64,000 nt of DNA from Weissella confusa (GCA_041871065.1 CP168942.1:2202501-2266500), one strand, 5' to 3'; shown: positions 32,435 to 42,304, counted from the stretch's first letter. A program made the numbers and translations. The notes: generated from the sequence alone by a model not told the origin.

Positions 32435-32926
32435 CTAGTCTTCACGTAGCCAAACAGCCTCGGAAGCTTCATTATCATTAATTACTTGATGAACGGTCTT
32501 CTGCGCCTGTGGCACAAACATCTCGGGTTCAGGGCTCACCGGTACGTACGAAACAACCAATGTTTCCTCACCATCTTCACGCAGCATGCCACCAACCGCT
32601 TCGACTTCAAAACCCATTGCAATCGTTTCTTGCGCATCACCCCAACGGTTCTCAGTGACGATTTCAGACGATACACCGAGCAAACGCTTCAGGTGCACAT
32701 CAAGTCCCGTTTCTTCTTTGAATTCGCGTACAATCGCTTCCTGTGGCGTTTCACCGTATTCGATATAGCCACCTGGAAAGCCCCAGCCTTTTTGAATATC
32801 AGAACGTTTCTCTAATAAGATTGCTGAACGATCCGCCTGCCATAACACACCGAATACCGTGTTAAAAATCATGGCTTCATGACCAACTTTTTCGCGCATA
32901 CGTGCGATGTAATTTTTCTCTGCCAT
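32435..32926 (-). CDS. NUDIX hydrolase
   Basis: Pyrophosphohydrolase of 163 residues acting on a nucleoside-diphosphate-linked compound. The Nudix box is complete: GGYIEYGETPQEAIVREFKE followed by ETGL, matching Gx5Ex7REUXEEXGU, near residues 54-77. ATG 32926 is chosen because AGAGGG precedes it; a longer in-frame start at 32953 adds residues unlike the family. Upstream lies the DedA gene on the same strand with a 57-base gap, so the lipase-like, DedA and NUDIX genes may form one operon. Substrate unknown. Confidence 0.88.
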   Translation of the reverse strand: MAEKNYIARMREKVGHEAMIFNTVFGVLWQADRSAILLEKRSDIQKGWGFPGGYIEYGETPQEAIVREFKEETGLDVHLKRLLGVSSEIVTENRWGDAQETIAMGFEVEAVGGMLREDGEETLVVSYVPVSPEPEMFVPQAQKTVHQVINDNEASEAVWLRED

Positions 32927-32983
32927 ATGATTCGCCCTCTTTTCACCACCCATTATTCCACGTTAAGGAGATAATGCAACACG

Positions 32984-33604
32984 TTATCCACGCATATGCT
33001 GGAAAAAGCTATTTACAAAGTTGACGAGGTAGTAAAGGCCAGCCGGCACAATAATGATGCCGACAATCAAGATTGAAAAATGTTGTTGGAAAAACGGTAC
33101 TGATCCCAAAAAGAAGCCAATTACGGTTGATCCGAGCACCCAAATTAAAGTTCCCGCCATATTCTGGTTTTTAAAGCGGTCAGCTGCATACTGACTTTCA
33201 CCGGCGATAATTGGAATAAAAATACCCAACACTGGAATATACCGGCCAAATAGCATCGCTAGGGGTGCATGACTGTTGAAGAATGCGACTGTATCGTCCA
33301 TGCGGGCATTCTTAATTTTGTGCTTGCGACCACGCTTATACTTCGCCTGCCAGCCAAGATACACCATTGGCAAATAGCCAATCCATAGCAACCACAGCTC
33401 GATTGGAATATCTGGATGGGCCGCCAAACTACCGGCCAGAAACATGGTCGTTTCCGCTGGCATCCATGCGAAGAGAACGAAATAACTTTCTAGTGCCACA
33501 ATCGCCCAAAGTACTGGATACACCAGCCACGGATTGTCCATTATCGGTCGGATAAAAACAATCGGATTTTGGATAACCGAAATAATATCTGCTAATTCAA
33601 TCAT
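32984..33604 (-). CDS. DedA-family membrane protein
   Basis: A 206-residue DedA/VTT-superfamily protein with about five hydrophobic segments. The family region WMPAETTMFLAGSLAAHPD near residue 48 and the motif FGRYIPVLGIFIPIIAGESQY near residue 118, holding the conserved R and the FxRxxP-like stretch, are present. DedA proteins are linked to membrane phospholipid scrambling and proton-motive force. It overlaps the preceding lipase-like gene by four bases, so the two are translationally coupled. Confidence 0.87.
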   Translation of the reverse strand: MIELADIISVIQNPIVFIRPIMDNPWLVYPVLWAIVALESYFVLFAWMPAETTMFLAGSLAAHPDIPIELWLLWIGYLPMVYLGWQAKYKRGRKHKIKNARMDDTVAFFNSHAPLAMLFGRYIPVLGIFIPIIAGESQYAADRFKNQNMAGTLIWVLGSTVIGFFLGSVPFFQQHFSILIVGIIIVPAGLYYLVNFVNSFFQHMRG

Positions 33605-34731
33605 GACTTAACCCAATCATCTGGTAAGACTGCCATGAAACTAATATATGTGGTGATCGTGTGCTCATATGATGCCATACCACCATTCGCCATATGCTCG
33701 AACAACTTTGCATACACTGGATGCGTCTTTGCATATGCCATCACATTAGCCGTTCGCTCAGGGATTTCCAGCCCTTGTGGTGCCATCATCATATCCTGCA
33801 CCCATTGATATGGCGTCATCGTTTGTCCGTCCCACCAAGGTGTCGTCGCATGGTAAAAGTCATGCACACTTGATGCCAACGCATAGTACAGTTGCAAACC
33901 ACGTTCCAACATCTCCGCATCTTGCTGAGCATCGCCCTTAAATGGCACTCCATTAATGCGCTCATATTCCTTGGCAACTTCCGGCAATGCTGACACTGGC
34001 AGCATATGTTGCTGGCCAATGTGTGTGAAGCCCCACTGGACCAATGGGAATGTTGGGGCAACATCTAGCGGATTGATAATGGCATGCACTGCATCATACT
34101 TCACCGCATAATCAACGTTAGCAACCGTCTTGTACGTTGTCGTTGGCGCAAATGCATAGGCAAAAACGTGTTCTTCTCCGGCATCAATCAACAACTTTCC
34201 CAGCACTTCTGTCGCACTACCGCCACGAGAATGCCCGGTTACCCAGAAGATATTTTCCTGACCAACGTTGTCGAATTGCATCACATAATCATGCAACTGC
34301 GCTGCAATCTTTTGGCCGATATAAATCATGTTATCCATTCCTGGTGCATCTTCGTCACCAATCATGAAATCGCCCGACCATTCCGCGTTTTGTGGCGTCC
34401 CACGGATAATCACCGCAAACAAATTATTGGCGCCAACCCGCTTATAACCTAGCGTGAAAGCGACATTATTCGGATCATCAAGCACATGATAGCCGTGTGA
34501 CTCTGTCTTAAAGCCCAAGGCACGCAAATTTTCAGTTGTATAACCTGGTCCGGCCACTTGGCTATCACGCGTGTACGTTGACCCAGCCATCACAGCGCTA
34601 ACTCGCGCCAAATCATGTTGGTACTCAGCCGGATTATTGTTAAAAAGCGCATCGCTATATGGTACGTCCATCTCTCGGGCTTCCGGCAAACGCCCCTGAA
34701 GATTACTTGTTGTAAATGTTAAAACAGTCAT
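33601..34731 (-). CDS. lipase-like alpha/beta hydrolase (class 3 lipase/Mbeg1-like)
   Basis: A 376-residue hydrolase with the nucleophile elbow FWVTGHSRGGSATEVLGKLL near residue 165, typical of class 3 lipases and DUF2974 proteins. There is no signal peptide. The aspartate is probably in INPLDVAPTFPL near residue 217 and the histidine lies further on, perhaps in VHDFYH near residue 293. A lipid-ester substrate is plausible. It is the first gene of a likely operon with dedA and NUDIX; coupling with a membrane-lipid protein supports a lipid role, but this is inference. GGGGG lies upstream of the ATG. Confidence 0.8.
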   Translation of the reverse strand: MTVLTFTTSNLQGRLPEAREMDVPYSDALFNNNPAEYQHDLARVSAVMAGSTYTRDSQVAGPGYTTENLRALGFKTESHGYHVLDDPNNVAFTLGYKRVGANNLFAVIIRGTPQNAEWSGDFMIGDEDAPGMDNMIYIGQKIAAQLHDYVMQFDNVGQENIFWVTGHSRGGSATEVLGKLLIDAGEEHVFAYAFAPTTTYKTVANVDYAVKYDAVHAIINPLDVAPTFPLVQWGFTHIGQQHMLPVSALPEVAKEYERINGVPFKGDAQQDAEMLERGLQLYYALASSVHDFYHATTPWWDGQTMTPYQWVQDMMMAPQGLEIPERTANVMAYAKTHPVYAKLFEHMANGGMASYEHTITTYISFMAVLPDDWVKS

Positions 34732-34844
34732 TTCATTACCCCCACCACTAATTACGTCACTGTCACTTTAAAAACGTCACTTGTTACCCTTCAGTCTACT
34801 CGATTTGTATTCTAAAAACATGAAGAAACATTGCTGTACAGACA

Positions 34845-34880
34845 AAAAAACGCTTGCAGAGCATTAACTCTACAAGCATT
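34845..34880 (-). terminator. intrinsic terminator of DMT transporter
   Basis: Stem of TGCTTGTAGAG with CTCTGCAAGCG on the minus strand (one mismatch) followed by TTTTTTTG. Confidence 0.8.
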
Positions 34881-34883
34881 TCG

Positions 34884-35765
34884 TCACTTCTTAACGACAT
34901 TCATAATCAAAATCGCACCGAGTGTCATGACAATCCCAACTACTTGAAAGGCATGGAATGACACTCCCAACACAAGCGCTGATAAGACAGTCGCACTTAA
35001 TGGCTCTAACATGCCAAGCATCCCCACTGTTTCTGGGGCCACCTTACGCAAACTCGCAATATACCAGACAAACGCAACAATCGACCCAAACACCACAATA
35101 AAGAACAGCAATATCAAGTCGATCATATCAAAATGATAAGCCGGGTGATAAAGTGGCGCCACGAAATTAGCGGCCAAACCACCCATAAACATCCCCCAAC
35201 CAACAACAACGATAGCATCGTTTTCAGCCAGCAAAGATCCTGGTATCAACGTGTAGGCGACCAATCCCAACGCTGACAAAATTCCAAAGAATAATGTCTT
35301 CTCAGAGATTTGCAATTGCGCCAGATTACCATTGGTTACCAACAACACAATCCCCACTAACGACAGAATTACTGCGATTAATTCTTGTCGTTGTGGCCAC
35401 CTGCGACGAAATAGCGCCAAAAAAATAACAATCAAAGCTGGCGCCATATACTGCAACACCGTCGCAACCGCTGCGTTACCGTAGTACAACGTTCGCACAA
35501 AATTAGACTGGGCAAAATACACCCCAACCAACCCAAACGACACTAACAAGACAGCATTCTTTGGTTGACGCCAAATCGCAAAAATATTCTGCCGGCGAAT
35601 CAACGAATACAACAGCAACGCGACACCTGAGATTAACAAACGAGCGGTCGTTAACCAATCTGGGGAAATCGCAATCCGATCGAATAGCATATTCGACAAG
35701 ATACCATTGATACCCCAGAACAAGGCACCACCAGCAGCCATCCCCACATACCACTGCTTACTCAC
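34884..35765 (-). CDS. EamA/DMT-family transporter
   Basis: Ten-helix drug/metabolite transporter of 293 residues made of two EamA repeats. The first repeat begins AAGGALFWGINGILSNMLFDRI and ends with the typical VATVLQYMAPALIVIFLALF near residue 110; the second ends PETVGMLGMLEPLSATVLSALVLGVSF near residue 250. Such proteins usually export amino acids or metabolites. The start codon is GTG at 35765, with AAGGGAAG nine bases before it. It is a single gene. Confidence 0.88.
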   Translation of the reverse strand: MSKQWYVGMAAGGALFWGINGILSNMLFDRIAISPDWLTTARLLISGVALLLYSLIRRQNIFAIWRQPKNAVLLVSFGLVGVYFAQSNFVRTLYYGNAAVATVLQYMAPALIVIFLALFRRRWPQRQELIAVILSLVGIVLLVTNGNLAQLQISEKTLFFGILSALGLVAYTLIPGSLLAENDAIVVVGWGMFMGGLAANFVAPLYHPAYHFDMIDLILLFFIVVFGSIVAFVWYIASLRKVAPETVGMLGMLEPLSATVLSALVLGVSFHAFQVVGIVMTLGAILIMNVVKK

Positions 35766-35818
35766 ACAAACACTTCCCTTACGTTAAAAATAGAAACTTA
35801 TCGCTAAGTATACCACGC

Positions 35819-35852
35819 AAAAAACGGCCATCAGACCTTAATCTGATAGCCG
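35819..35852 (-). terminator. terminator overlapping the end of the membrane protein gene
   Basis: AACGGC-ATCAGA pairs with TCTGAT-GCCGTT, followed by TTTTTGCG on the minus strand; the stem includes the last codons of the gene. Confidence 0.78.
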
Positions 35853-37561
35853 TTACGCCAAATTGTTTTACCAGTCATGAAAATGACGAGGCCCGCCCAA
35901 AGTACAGCGTTGCCTAAAACGATTATTGTAATAACTGGTGACACGTCATACGAAATCGTCACGTTATTCTGACCAACCCGTGGTCGAACCTGTAACGTCC
36001 CAATACGTGTCGTTTGCGGGTTCGTCACCTGCTGGCCGTTCAGCATCACCTTTGAATGCGCATAGACAGCAACTGGCACTGTTGTCTGCTGTTCATTTCC
36101 ACTATGCCAACGATACGTGAGTGCATTATTACCTTGTGTCACCTGCGCTTTTAGTGGGTTCTGAATAACCTCGCGCATATACATGTCATAACTGTTATCA
36201 CCTGGTTGCAAGCCATTATTCACCAAATAATCAGGGGTCGCTTTTTGTACATCTGCTAGTGCAACCTGTACATCACCGTAGCGCCAATCCCGTGCAATTT
36301 CAGCTTTAGATTTTTTATCGTTAAATACCATGTGCTTCGTGACGTGGACCAGCTCATCCGTATGCAAGCGATGAGCACTCTTCGCCAAAATACTTGCCGA
36401 AATCGCCACCGGCACCACGACGGCTATCATAACAATCACCAATCGCAACCGACTATTTAGCTGTCTTTTCACATCCGGCATCATCAGGATTCGTGGCAAC
36501 AACAACACCAAAGCAATGTTGCTAACCACTGACAACCGTGATGGAAATTGCATCGTATCAACAATGGTTGGTTCAATTTGCTGAATCGCATCCCACGGAA
36601 ATACCGTTAATGACAAACTGAAAAAGATAACTGCCAGCCAAAATAAGAAGCGGTATTCACGGGCCAGCTTCCGATAAACCAACACGGCAACAATCAAGAC
36701 AATCACTGCTATAACGCCAAGCCAACTATAATTTCGGAGCGTTGGGGATTGCGACAATGTGATCCGCATTCCCTCACGGCTAATATTAAGCGGCGTATAT
36801 GGCGTTAGAATCTGATTGCTTCCCATCACGTCGGCCATACCAACTAGAACATTAGCGACTAGCAACCCGTATAAGACAACCGCTTTTAGCAACCGTTGCA
36901 TCAAAGCAATGATTGTTGCCTTGTTCTTACCAATCACCGTCACCACAAATAAAATGCCTAATACCAAGACACCTAATAGTGCCGTGAATAAATGGGCTTG
37001 CGTCAGTACCGCCAACGATATCGACAGACCAACCCAAGAAAAGGTTGTCGGCTGTTTAGCCATTGCAATGCCGTAATACACCACATACGACAGTAGCGCA
37101 GCGCCGATGCCAGTAAATGATTGGCTCGTTTGCCAAGTTGTCGTTAACGGTAACGCCATATAGACAACCGCACTCACTAAACTGGCATATCGACTAGATT
37201 TCAAATAACGGCCTAGTCGATAAATCCCCACACCAGCGACGAACAAGATAGCAATGTCAGTTACAATTTCAAACCAAAACCAGTTTGGTATTAGCATGAG
37301 GGCAAACCCCATCAAGTACGATAGCCACGGTCCATATAACGGCGTGACAATTCGTCCGGAATGTTGATAGCCATATTCTGACATGAAGTAGTTAAACTGC
37401 CCGTGTTTAATTTGTTCCGCAATATCATAGAACCGATTAAAGTGGAAAAGCGCATCGATGCCAATAATCGGCATATTCGATATCAGCTGCGGTAACACCA
37501 GTACAACTGATGCTAGTAATAGCACGCCACCAGGCAACACAAGCGATCGCCATGAACGCAT
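35831..37561 (-). CDS. large polytopic membrane protein, PTPS-related / GT-C-like
   Basis: A 576-residue membrane protein with about twelve helices in the first 400 residues and an extracytoplasmic beta-rich C-terminal domain (about 400-545), then a final helix. The first outer loop has IIGIDALFHFNRFYDIAEQIKHGQ, a D-x-x-x-H-x-x-R pattern seen in GT-C glycosyltransferases and in the '6-pyruvoyl-tetrahydropterin synthase-related' membrane family. It may transfer a sugar from a lipid carrier to a surface polymer. The start follows AGGAGG. It is a single gene, with no polysaccharide genes nearby. Confidence 0.72.
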   Translation of the reverse strand: MRSWRSLVLPGGVLLLASVVLVLPQLISNMPIIGIDALFHFNRFYDIAEQIKHGQFNYFMSEYGYQHSGRIVTPLYGPWLSYLMGFALMLIPNWFWFEIVTDIAILFVAGVGIYRLGRYLKSSRYASLVSAVVYMALPLTTTWQTSQSFTGIGAALLSYVVYYGIAMAKQPTTFSWVGLSISLAVLTQAHLFTALLGVLVLGILFVVTVIGKNKATIIALMQRLLKAVVLYGLLVANVLVGMADVMGSNQILTPYTPLNISREGMRITLSQSPTLRNYSWLGVIAVIVLIVAVLVYRKLAREYRFLFWLAVIFFSLSLTVFPWDAIQQIEPTIVDTMQFPSRLSVVSNIALVLLLPRILMMPDVKRQLNSRLRLVIVMIAVVVPVAISASILAKSAHRLHTDELVHVTKHMVFNDKKSKAEIARDWRYGDVQVALADVQKATPDYLVNNGLQPGDNSYDMYMREVIQNPLKAQVTQGNNALTYRWHSGNEQQTTVPVAVYAHSKVMLNGQQVTNPQTTRIGTLQVRPRVGQNNVTISYDVSPVITIIVLGNAVLWAGLVIFMTGKTIWRNGYQIKV

Positions 37562-37642
37562 CTTGCACCTCCTATTTACGACTAATATATCAGTTTATAG
37601 TTTATCAATAACTTGTTAATTTATTTTGATGATTAAAACAAA

Positions 37643-37671
37643 AAGGTCGTCAGTCCAAAACTAACGACCAC
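37643..37671 (-). terminator. intrinsic terminator of uvrA-like gene
   Basis: GGTCGT pairs with ACGACC, with additional TTAG/CTGA pairing inside, followed by TTTTTG on the minus strand. Confidence 0.78.
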
Positions 37672-37675
37672 AGTA

Positions 37676-40168
37676 TTATGCGCGTTGATATTGCGCCAAA
37701 TAATCCTTTAAATACTGACCTGTGACGTTTTCTGGTATCGCAGCTAGTTCGGCTGGTGTCCCAGTACCAACAATTTGACCACCGTGCGTACCACCACCTT
37801 GTCCCAAATCAATCAACCAATCTGAGTTAGCCATCACTTCCAAATCGTGTTCGATGGTAATGATTGTTGCCCCTTGCATCAGCAACAAATCGAACACGTG
37901 AAGCAGATTCTCAATGTCCAACGGGTGCAATCCAACTGACGGTTCATCAAAGATAAACAAGCTGGCACCCTGCTTTTGGTGAATTTGTGACACCAACTTT
38001 AGGCGTTGTGCCTCCCCACCTGATAATTCAGGTGTACTTTCACCCAAAATCAGATAATCCAAGCCCAATTCTTGCAACGTTTCGAGCGTCTTTAGAATCT
38101 TCTTTTCATCCTTGAACACTTCAAGTGCATCCGTGACAGACAAGGCCAACAAATCTGCGATTGATCGATCATGCCACTTTACATCCAGTACCTCAGCACG
38201 ATAACGTGAGCCTTGGCAGGTTGGGCAGACTTGTGTCACATCTGGTAGATATTGCACATCGAGCGTAATGTGCCCGACACCACCACAAGTTGGACATGCA
38301 CCAGCTGCATTGTATGAGAAATCACTTGCGGTGAAACCATGTTCCTTAGCATCCGGCAAGCTAGCGAACAACTTGCGCAAATTATCCAAAATGTTGGTGT
38401 ACGTCGCAACCGTTGAACGTGCATTCTTACCAACCGGCACCGAATCAACCATCACCACGTTTGCAACACCTGCCGCATCAAGTGACGCCACACCATCAGG
38501 TAGTGGCTGTTGTTCGTTTTGCGCTAGAATACCTGGCACCAACAAATCGAGAATCAACGTTGTCTTACCGGCACCACTCATCCCCGTGACACTCGTCAAT
38601 CGGTTCTTAGGAATCCGTGCCCTAACGTTATGCAAATTATTCTTGGCAGTCACCGCGATATCGATGCTACCATCATCAAACAGCGATTCCCGCGGCGCCA
38701 ATGTTCTGGTCTGAATGTCAGCCGTCCCGTTTAGATAAGGGGCCACCAACGCGTTGGACGTCTTTGCATTACGGGCACTCCCGGTAAACGTCACCGTCCC
38801 ACCGTAATCGCCCGAACCAGGGCCAATTTCAATAATATGGTCGCTCGCTCCAATGACACTCATATCGTGATCAACCACGACCAACGTATTACCTTGTTCC
38901 AAAAGCGTTTTGAAAATCGTTAATAGGCCTGCGACGTTGGCTGGGTGCAATCCAACCGTTGGCTCGTCTAGCACATACAATACACCAGTCGTTTCATTGC
39001 GAATCGTACGTCCAAGTTGAATACGTTGTAGTTCACCAGTCGAAAGTGTACTTCCGGCACGGGCCAACGTAAGATAATCCAAACCAAGCTTAATTGGTGC
39101 ATCTAATAGTTCCAAAAACTCATCAACAAGCTTTTGTCCCATCTTTTGCATCTCGTCTGGCAATGTCGCAGGCAATTCGGCAATAAATACTGCCAGCTCT
39201 TCGATGGTGTACTCTGACAGCTCCGCGATGTTCTTGTCTCGTAGTAACTGCGTCAGCAACTTCGGGTTAAAACGCGATCCATGACACGTTGGACAAGTTT
39301 GGAAAGTGTAAAACTGATTCAAGCGTTTGATAGTGCGCTCATTTTTACTGCTCTTCATGCTGTCCTCAATGGCGTTCGTCGCATTTTCAAACACCGCATG
39401 ATCCATGTGGAACACCTTCCCGCTTTTGCTTGGAATATTAATTTCATATTCATCACGGTCACCATGCAAAACCAAATCCTTTTGGTCATCTGGCAAATCT
39501 TCATATGGAATATCAATATTAATGCCCGCTGCTTCAGCCACCAATGGCATAAACGTACGCCCAGGTGTGCGCCATGAATTCACCGCCCCATCGCGAATGG
39601 TTAATTTTTCATTGATCAGTAACGCTGGATTAATGGTTTGCACCTCACCCGTCCCTTGGCACGTTGGGCATGCGCCAGCCGAGTTAAAAGCGAAATCTTC
39701 GGCGCCATACGGCATGAAATGCACACCACAAACCGGGCAATCCATCCCCGTCATATCAACATCCATTGCAACGGCCAAGGTTGGCCCAATGCGATGCCCA
39801 TTTGGACACACCATCGACCCTAAACGAGAAAACATCAAACGTAGCACGTTTAAACTCTCAGTCATCGTTCCAACCGTTGAACGTACGTCTGGCACCTGTG
39901 GACGTTGACGCAGTGCCAAAGCTGATGGCAAATGATGAATACTTGTCACGTCAGCGCGATTCGCCTGTGTAATTCGGCGTCGCGTATAGGTCGACAAGGC
40001 ATTCAAATAGCGACGCATCCCCTCACCGTATAGCGTCCCCATCGCCAGCGAACTCTTTCCAGAACCACTGCGCCCAGTAATTCCAGTCATTTGTCCAAGT
40101 GGAATATCCACATCAATATTTTTCAGATTATTAGTTTTTGCACCCCGGACTTCAATCGAAAATGTCAT
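37676..40168 (-). CDS. UvrA-like ABC ATPase, short second-type UvrA
   Basis: An 830-residue UvrA-family protein, about 110 residues shorter than standard UvrA (roughly 940). It has two Walker A loops (GITGRSGSGKSSLAMG near residue 29 and VTGMSGAGKTTLILD near residue 530), two signatures (LSTGELQRIQLGR and LSGGEAQRLKLVSQI) and zinc-type cysteine pairs CPVCG/CPTCQ in each half. The shorter class (UvrA2) lacks much of the UvrB-binding region and is linked to resistance to DNA-binding drugs rather than core excision repair. No uvrB neighbours it. The start has AAGGGG upstream. Confidence 0.85.
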   Translation of the reverse strand: MTFSIEVRGAKTNNLKNIDVDIPLGQMTGITGRSGSGKSSLAMGTLYGEGMRRYLNALSTYTRRRITQANRADVTSIHHLPSALALRQRPQVPDVRSTVGTMTESLNVLRLMFSRLGSMVCPNGHRIGPTLAVAMDVDMTGMDCPVCGVHFMPYGAEDFAFNSAGACPTCQGTGEVQTINPALLINEKLTIRDGAVNSWRTPGRTFMPLVAEAAGINIDIPYEDLPDDQKDLVLHGDRDEYEINIPSKSGKVFHMDHAVFENATNAIEDSMKSSKNERTIKRLNQFYTFQTCPTCHGSRFNPKLLTQLLRDKNIAELSEYTIEELAVFIAELPATLPDEMQKMGQKLVDEFLELLDAPIKLGLDYLTLARAGSTLSTGELQRIQLGRTIRNETTGVLYVLDEPTVGLHPANVAGLLTIFKTLLEQGNTLVVVDHDMSVIGASDHIIEIGPGSGDYGGTVTFTGSARNAKTSNALVAPYLNGTADIQTRTLAPRESLFDDGSIDIAVTAKNNLHNVRARIPKNRLTSVTGMSGAGKTTLILDLLVPGILAQNEQQPLPDGVASLDAAGVANVVMVDSVPVGKNARSTVATYTNILDNLRKLFASLPDAKEHGFTASDFSYNAAGACPTCGGVGHITLDVQYLPDVTQVCPTCQGSRYRAEVLDVKWHDRSIADLLALSVTDALEVFKDEKKILKTLETLQELGLDYLILGESTPELSGGEAQRLKLVSQIHQKQGASLFIFDEPSVGLHPLDIENLLHVFDLLLMQGATIITIEHDLEVMANSDWLIDLGQGGGTHGGQIVGTGTPAELAAIPENVTGQYLKDYLAQYQRA

Positions 40169-40257
40169 TTTCTTACCACCCCTTAGTTGTCGTGCTCGTT
40201 TTCCCTGTTACCTTTCATTGTATCGCTTCAAAGCATGAAAAACAGTTCTCCCCAACT

Positions 40258-40290
40258 GAAAAAGGACGCGCAATTAATTTGCGCGTCCTC
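40258..40290 (-). terminator. intrinsic terminator of rlmD
   Basis: GGACGCGCAA pairs with TTGCGCGTCC around a short loop, followed by TTTTTCAG on the minus strand. Confidence 0.9.
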
Positions 40291-40294
40291 TATC

Positions 40295-41776
40295 TTACTT
40301 GCTCTTCTTCGTAAACTTAACAATACCTTCCCAACGAGCAGTTTGTGGGAACATATCAATTGATTGGATGTATTCAACATCATAAACACGCGTCAAGTCG
40401 ACCAAATCACGGGCCAACGTTGATGCATTACATGACACATACACAAACTTATCTGGTTGTGTTTCCAAAATTGTCCAACGCAATTCTTCATCCAAACCAG
40501 TACGTGGCGGATCAACAACCAAAGCGTCGGCAACCCAGCCTTCGTTTGCCCAGCGTGGAATCAAATCTTCAGCTGCACCTGTGTAGTAGGCAGCATTCTT
40601 AACACCGTTATCAGCCGCATTTTCATTTGCGTCATCGATGGCTTCAGGAACCGTATCCATACCACGCACCTCACCAGCATGATCAGCCAATGAAATACCG
40701 ATGGTTCCAACTCCTGAGTAGGCGTCAATCAACTTATCGGCTTGCGTCAAATCAAGCGCTGAGATGGCCTCGTTGTACAAACGTTGCGTTTGGCGTGGGT
40801 TCAATTGCAAGAATGCACGTGGTGACAACTTGAACGTCTTACCGTTAATCGTCTCCGTAATGTACTCACTCCCCCACAACAACTTGGTATCTTCACCCCA
40901 AACAAGTGACGTCTTGTCTGAGTTGATGTTCTGGTGAACAGAAACAACTTCAGGCAATTCCTTGTTGATACGTGCAATCAATTCATCAGCACTAGGCAAG
41001 TACTTGCCGTTCGTAACAATCGTCAATTGCACATCACCTGTCGTTTCTGACACGCGGGCAATCAACGTCTTAACGATTCCTGAGTTCTTGCGCTCGTTGT
41101 AAATTGGCATGTCCATATCAGCCAAAATATCACGCACCTTACGCACTACCTTCAATGTTGCTGGGTGTTGCGTTGAAACCTTTGGCAAATCAACCAAGTC
41201 GTGAGAATTACGCTTGTACATTCCCACGGCCAACTTACCGTCAACTTCTCGAACCGGGAATTGCGCCTTGTTACGGTAACCATCTGGGTTTTCCATACCA
41301 ATCGTTGGGCGCAAATCAAACTTTTCATATCCTTCAGGCTTGTACTTTTCCAAGGCCTGACGAATCACATCTTGCTTAAATTCTAGTTGGCCATCGTAAG
41401 ACAAGTGCTCCAATTCAAAGCCACCAACTTCTTGGTTATCAACTGGATCAACACGCTTTGGTGAGCGTTGCTTAATCTTACGAACACGCGCTTCGATGAA
41501 CTTGTCTGTGACGTTCGTTACAACAACATCAACAACTTCATCAGGAAGTGCTCCTGGAATAAACGTAATCTTACGCTTATAGTAACCAATTCCTTCACCG
41601 TTGATTCCCAATCGCTTGATGGTAATCAACAGCTTGTCACCAACGTTAACTTCGACGTTTTGTTGGTTGCGATTATCACGACGAGGTCCACGTGTTCCAC
41701 GTGGAACAAACTTGCCGCGATTTTGATTGTTGCCACCCTTACCTTGGTAAGGACGACGCTTCTTTTCTTCAGCCAT
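40295..41776 (-). CDS. rlmD: 23S rRNA (uracil-5-)-methyltransferase RlmD/RlmCD-like
   Basis: SAM-dependent methyltransferase that makes 5-methyluridine in 23S rRNA (U1939, and U747 in dual-specific Gram-positive enzymes). The 493-residue chain starts with a 42-residue Gly/Arg/Asn-rich basic tail, then a TRAM domain (about 45-105), and the TrmA-type catalytic part with IDAYSGVGTIGI, DPPRTGLD and the catalytic cysteine in FVYVSCNASTLARDL. The [4Fe-4S] motif C-x5-C-G-G-C, normal in the family, reads here DNQEVGGFELEHL, so the cluster cysteines are lost. A parS-like palindrome lies in the part coding for the basic tail. Confidence 0.9.
   Translation of the reverse strand: MAEEKKRRPYQGKGGNNQNRGKFVPRGTRGPRRDNRNQQNVEVNVGDKLLITIKRLGINGEGIGYYKRKITFIPGALPDEVVDVVVTNVTDKFIEARVRKIKQRSPKRVDPVDNQEVGGFELEHLSYDGQLEFKQDVIRQALEKYKPEGYEKFDLRPTIGMENPDGYRNKAQFPVREVDGKLAVGMYKRNSHDLVDLPKVSTQHPATLKVVRKVRDILADMDMPIYNERKNSGIVKTLIARVSETTGDVQLTIVTNGKYLPSADELIARINKELPEVVSVHQNINSDKTSLVWGEDTKLLWGSEYITETINGKTFKLSPRAFLQLNPRQTQRLYNEAISALDLTQADKLIDAYSGVGTIGISLADHAGEVRGMDTVPEAIDDANENAADNGVKNAAYYTGAAEDLIPRWANEGWVADALVVDPPRTGLDEELRWTILETQPDKFVYVSCNASTLARDLVDLTRVYDVEYIQSIDMFPQTARWEGIVKFTKKSK
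41693..41708. promoter_or_regulatory. parS-like site, palindromic variant
   Basis: TGTTCCACGTGGAACA is a perfect palindrome and differs at one defined base from TGTTNCACGTGAAACA. It is inside the rlmD coding region. Confidence 0.5.
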
Positions 41777-41843
41777 TTCGTTCTACAAAGACTTATCGTC
41801 TACTCTTTCTATAAGATAGTTCTATTCTAACATGTAGGAAGTA

Positions 41844-41882
41844 AAAATGACCGGTCAGTCCTTCGCGACTAATCGGTCATTC
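41844..41882 (-). terminator. intrinsic terminator
   Basis: AATGACCG pairs with CGGTCATT around an inner GTC/GAC-rich stem, followed by T-run on the minus strand; it ends the 109-residue gene. Confidence 0.8.
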
Positions 41883-41886
41883 GTTT

Positions 41887-42216
41887 TTAAATTAAGCCAC
41901 TGTTCAACAACCAGGGCAGCCCATATCCAATCATCAACCCTAAGATAACAACGCCAACCAAACTACCAATAAAATCATGTCGCTTACGACGAGCAATTGC
42001 TTCTGCTTCTTCACGCATTTGTTGTTCAATGATCGGACGCAATTCTGGGTGCTCAATCATCATCACTTGGCGACGGAGTTCGAAGTCTTTTTGACTCAAC
42101 TCATTTTGCGTTGCCAACTCTTGCGCTTGTTGCTGCAAAAGCCAATTTTGCTCACGCGTTGCATTAGCCGCATCCTGCACTGCATTAGTGTGTTGTTGCA
42201 ATTCATAAGATTCCAT
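41887..42216 (-). CDS. coiled-coil protein with C-terminal membrane anchor, 109 aa
   Basis: A Gln/Glu/Ala-rich protein. Residues about 5-80 form a predicted long helix or coiled coil (ELQQHTNAVQDAANATREQN and onward), then a basic junction ARRKRHDF and one membrane helix LVGVVILGLMIGYGLPWLL at the C-terminus. It is a tail-anchored cytoplasmic protein of unknown function. The ATG at 42216 follows GAGAGG. It is a single gene between two terminators and the next gene upstream. Confidence 0.7.
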   Translation of the reverse strand: MESYELQQHTNAVQDAANATREQNWLLQQQAQELATQNELSQKDFELRRQVMMIEHPELRPIIEQQMREEAEAIARRKRHDFIGSLVGVVILGLMIGYGLPWLLNSGLI

Positions 42217-42304
42217 ATTCAACTTACCTCTCTAAAAGTCATAGATATAATACGCTTCTAGAAAGTAAATTGCTGGTTTCCAGCTTGTGAAATAGTTAGA
42301 TAAT

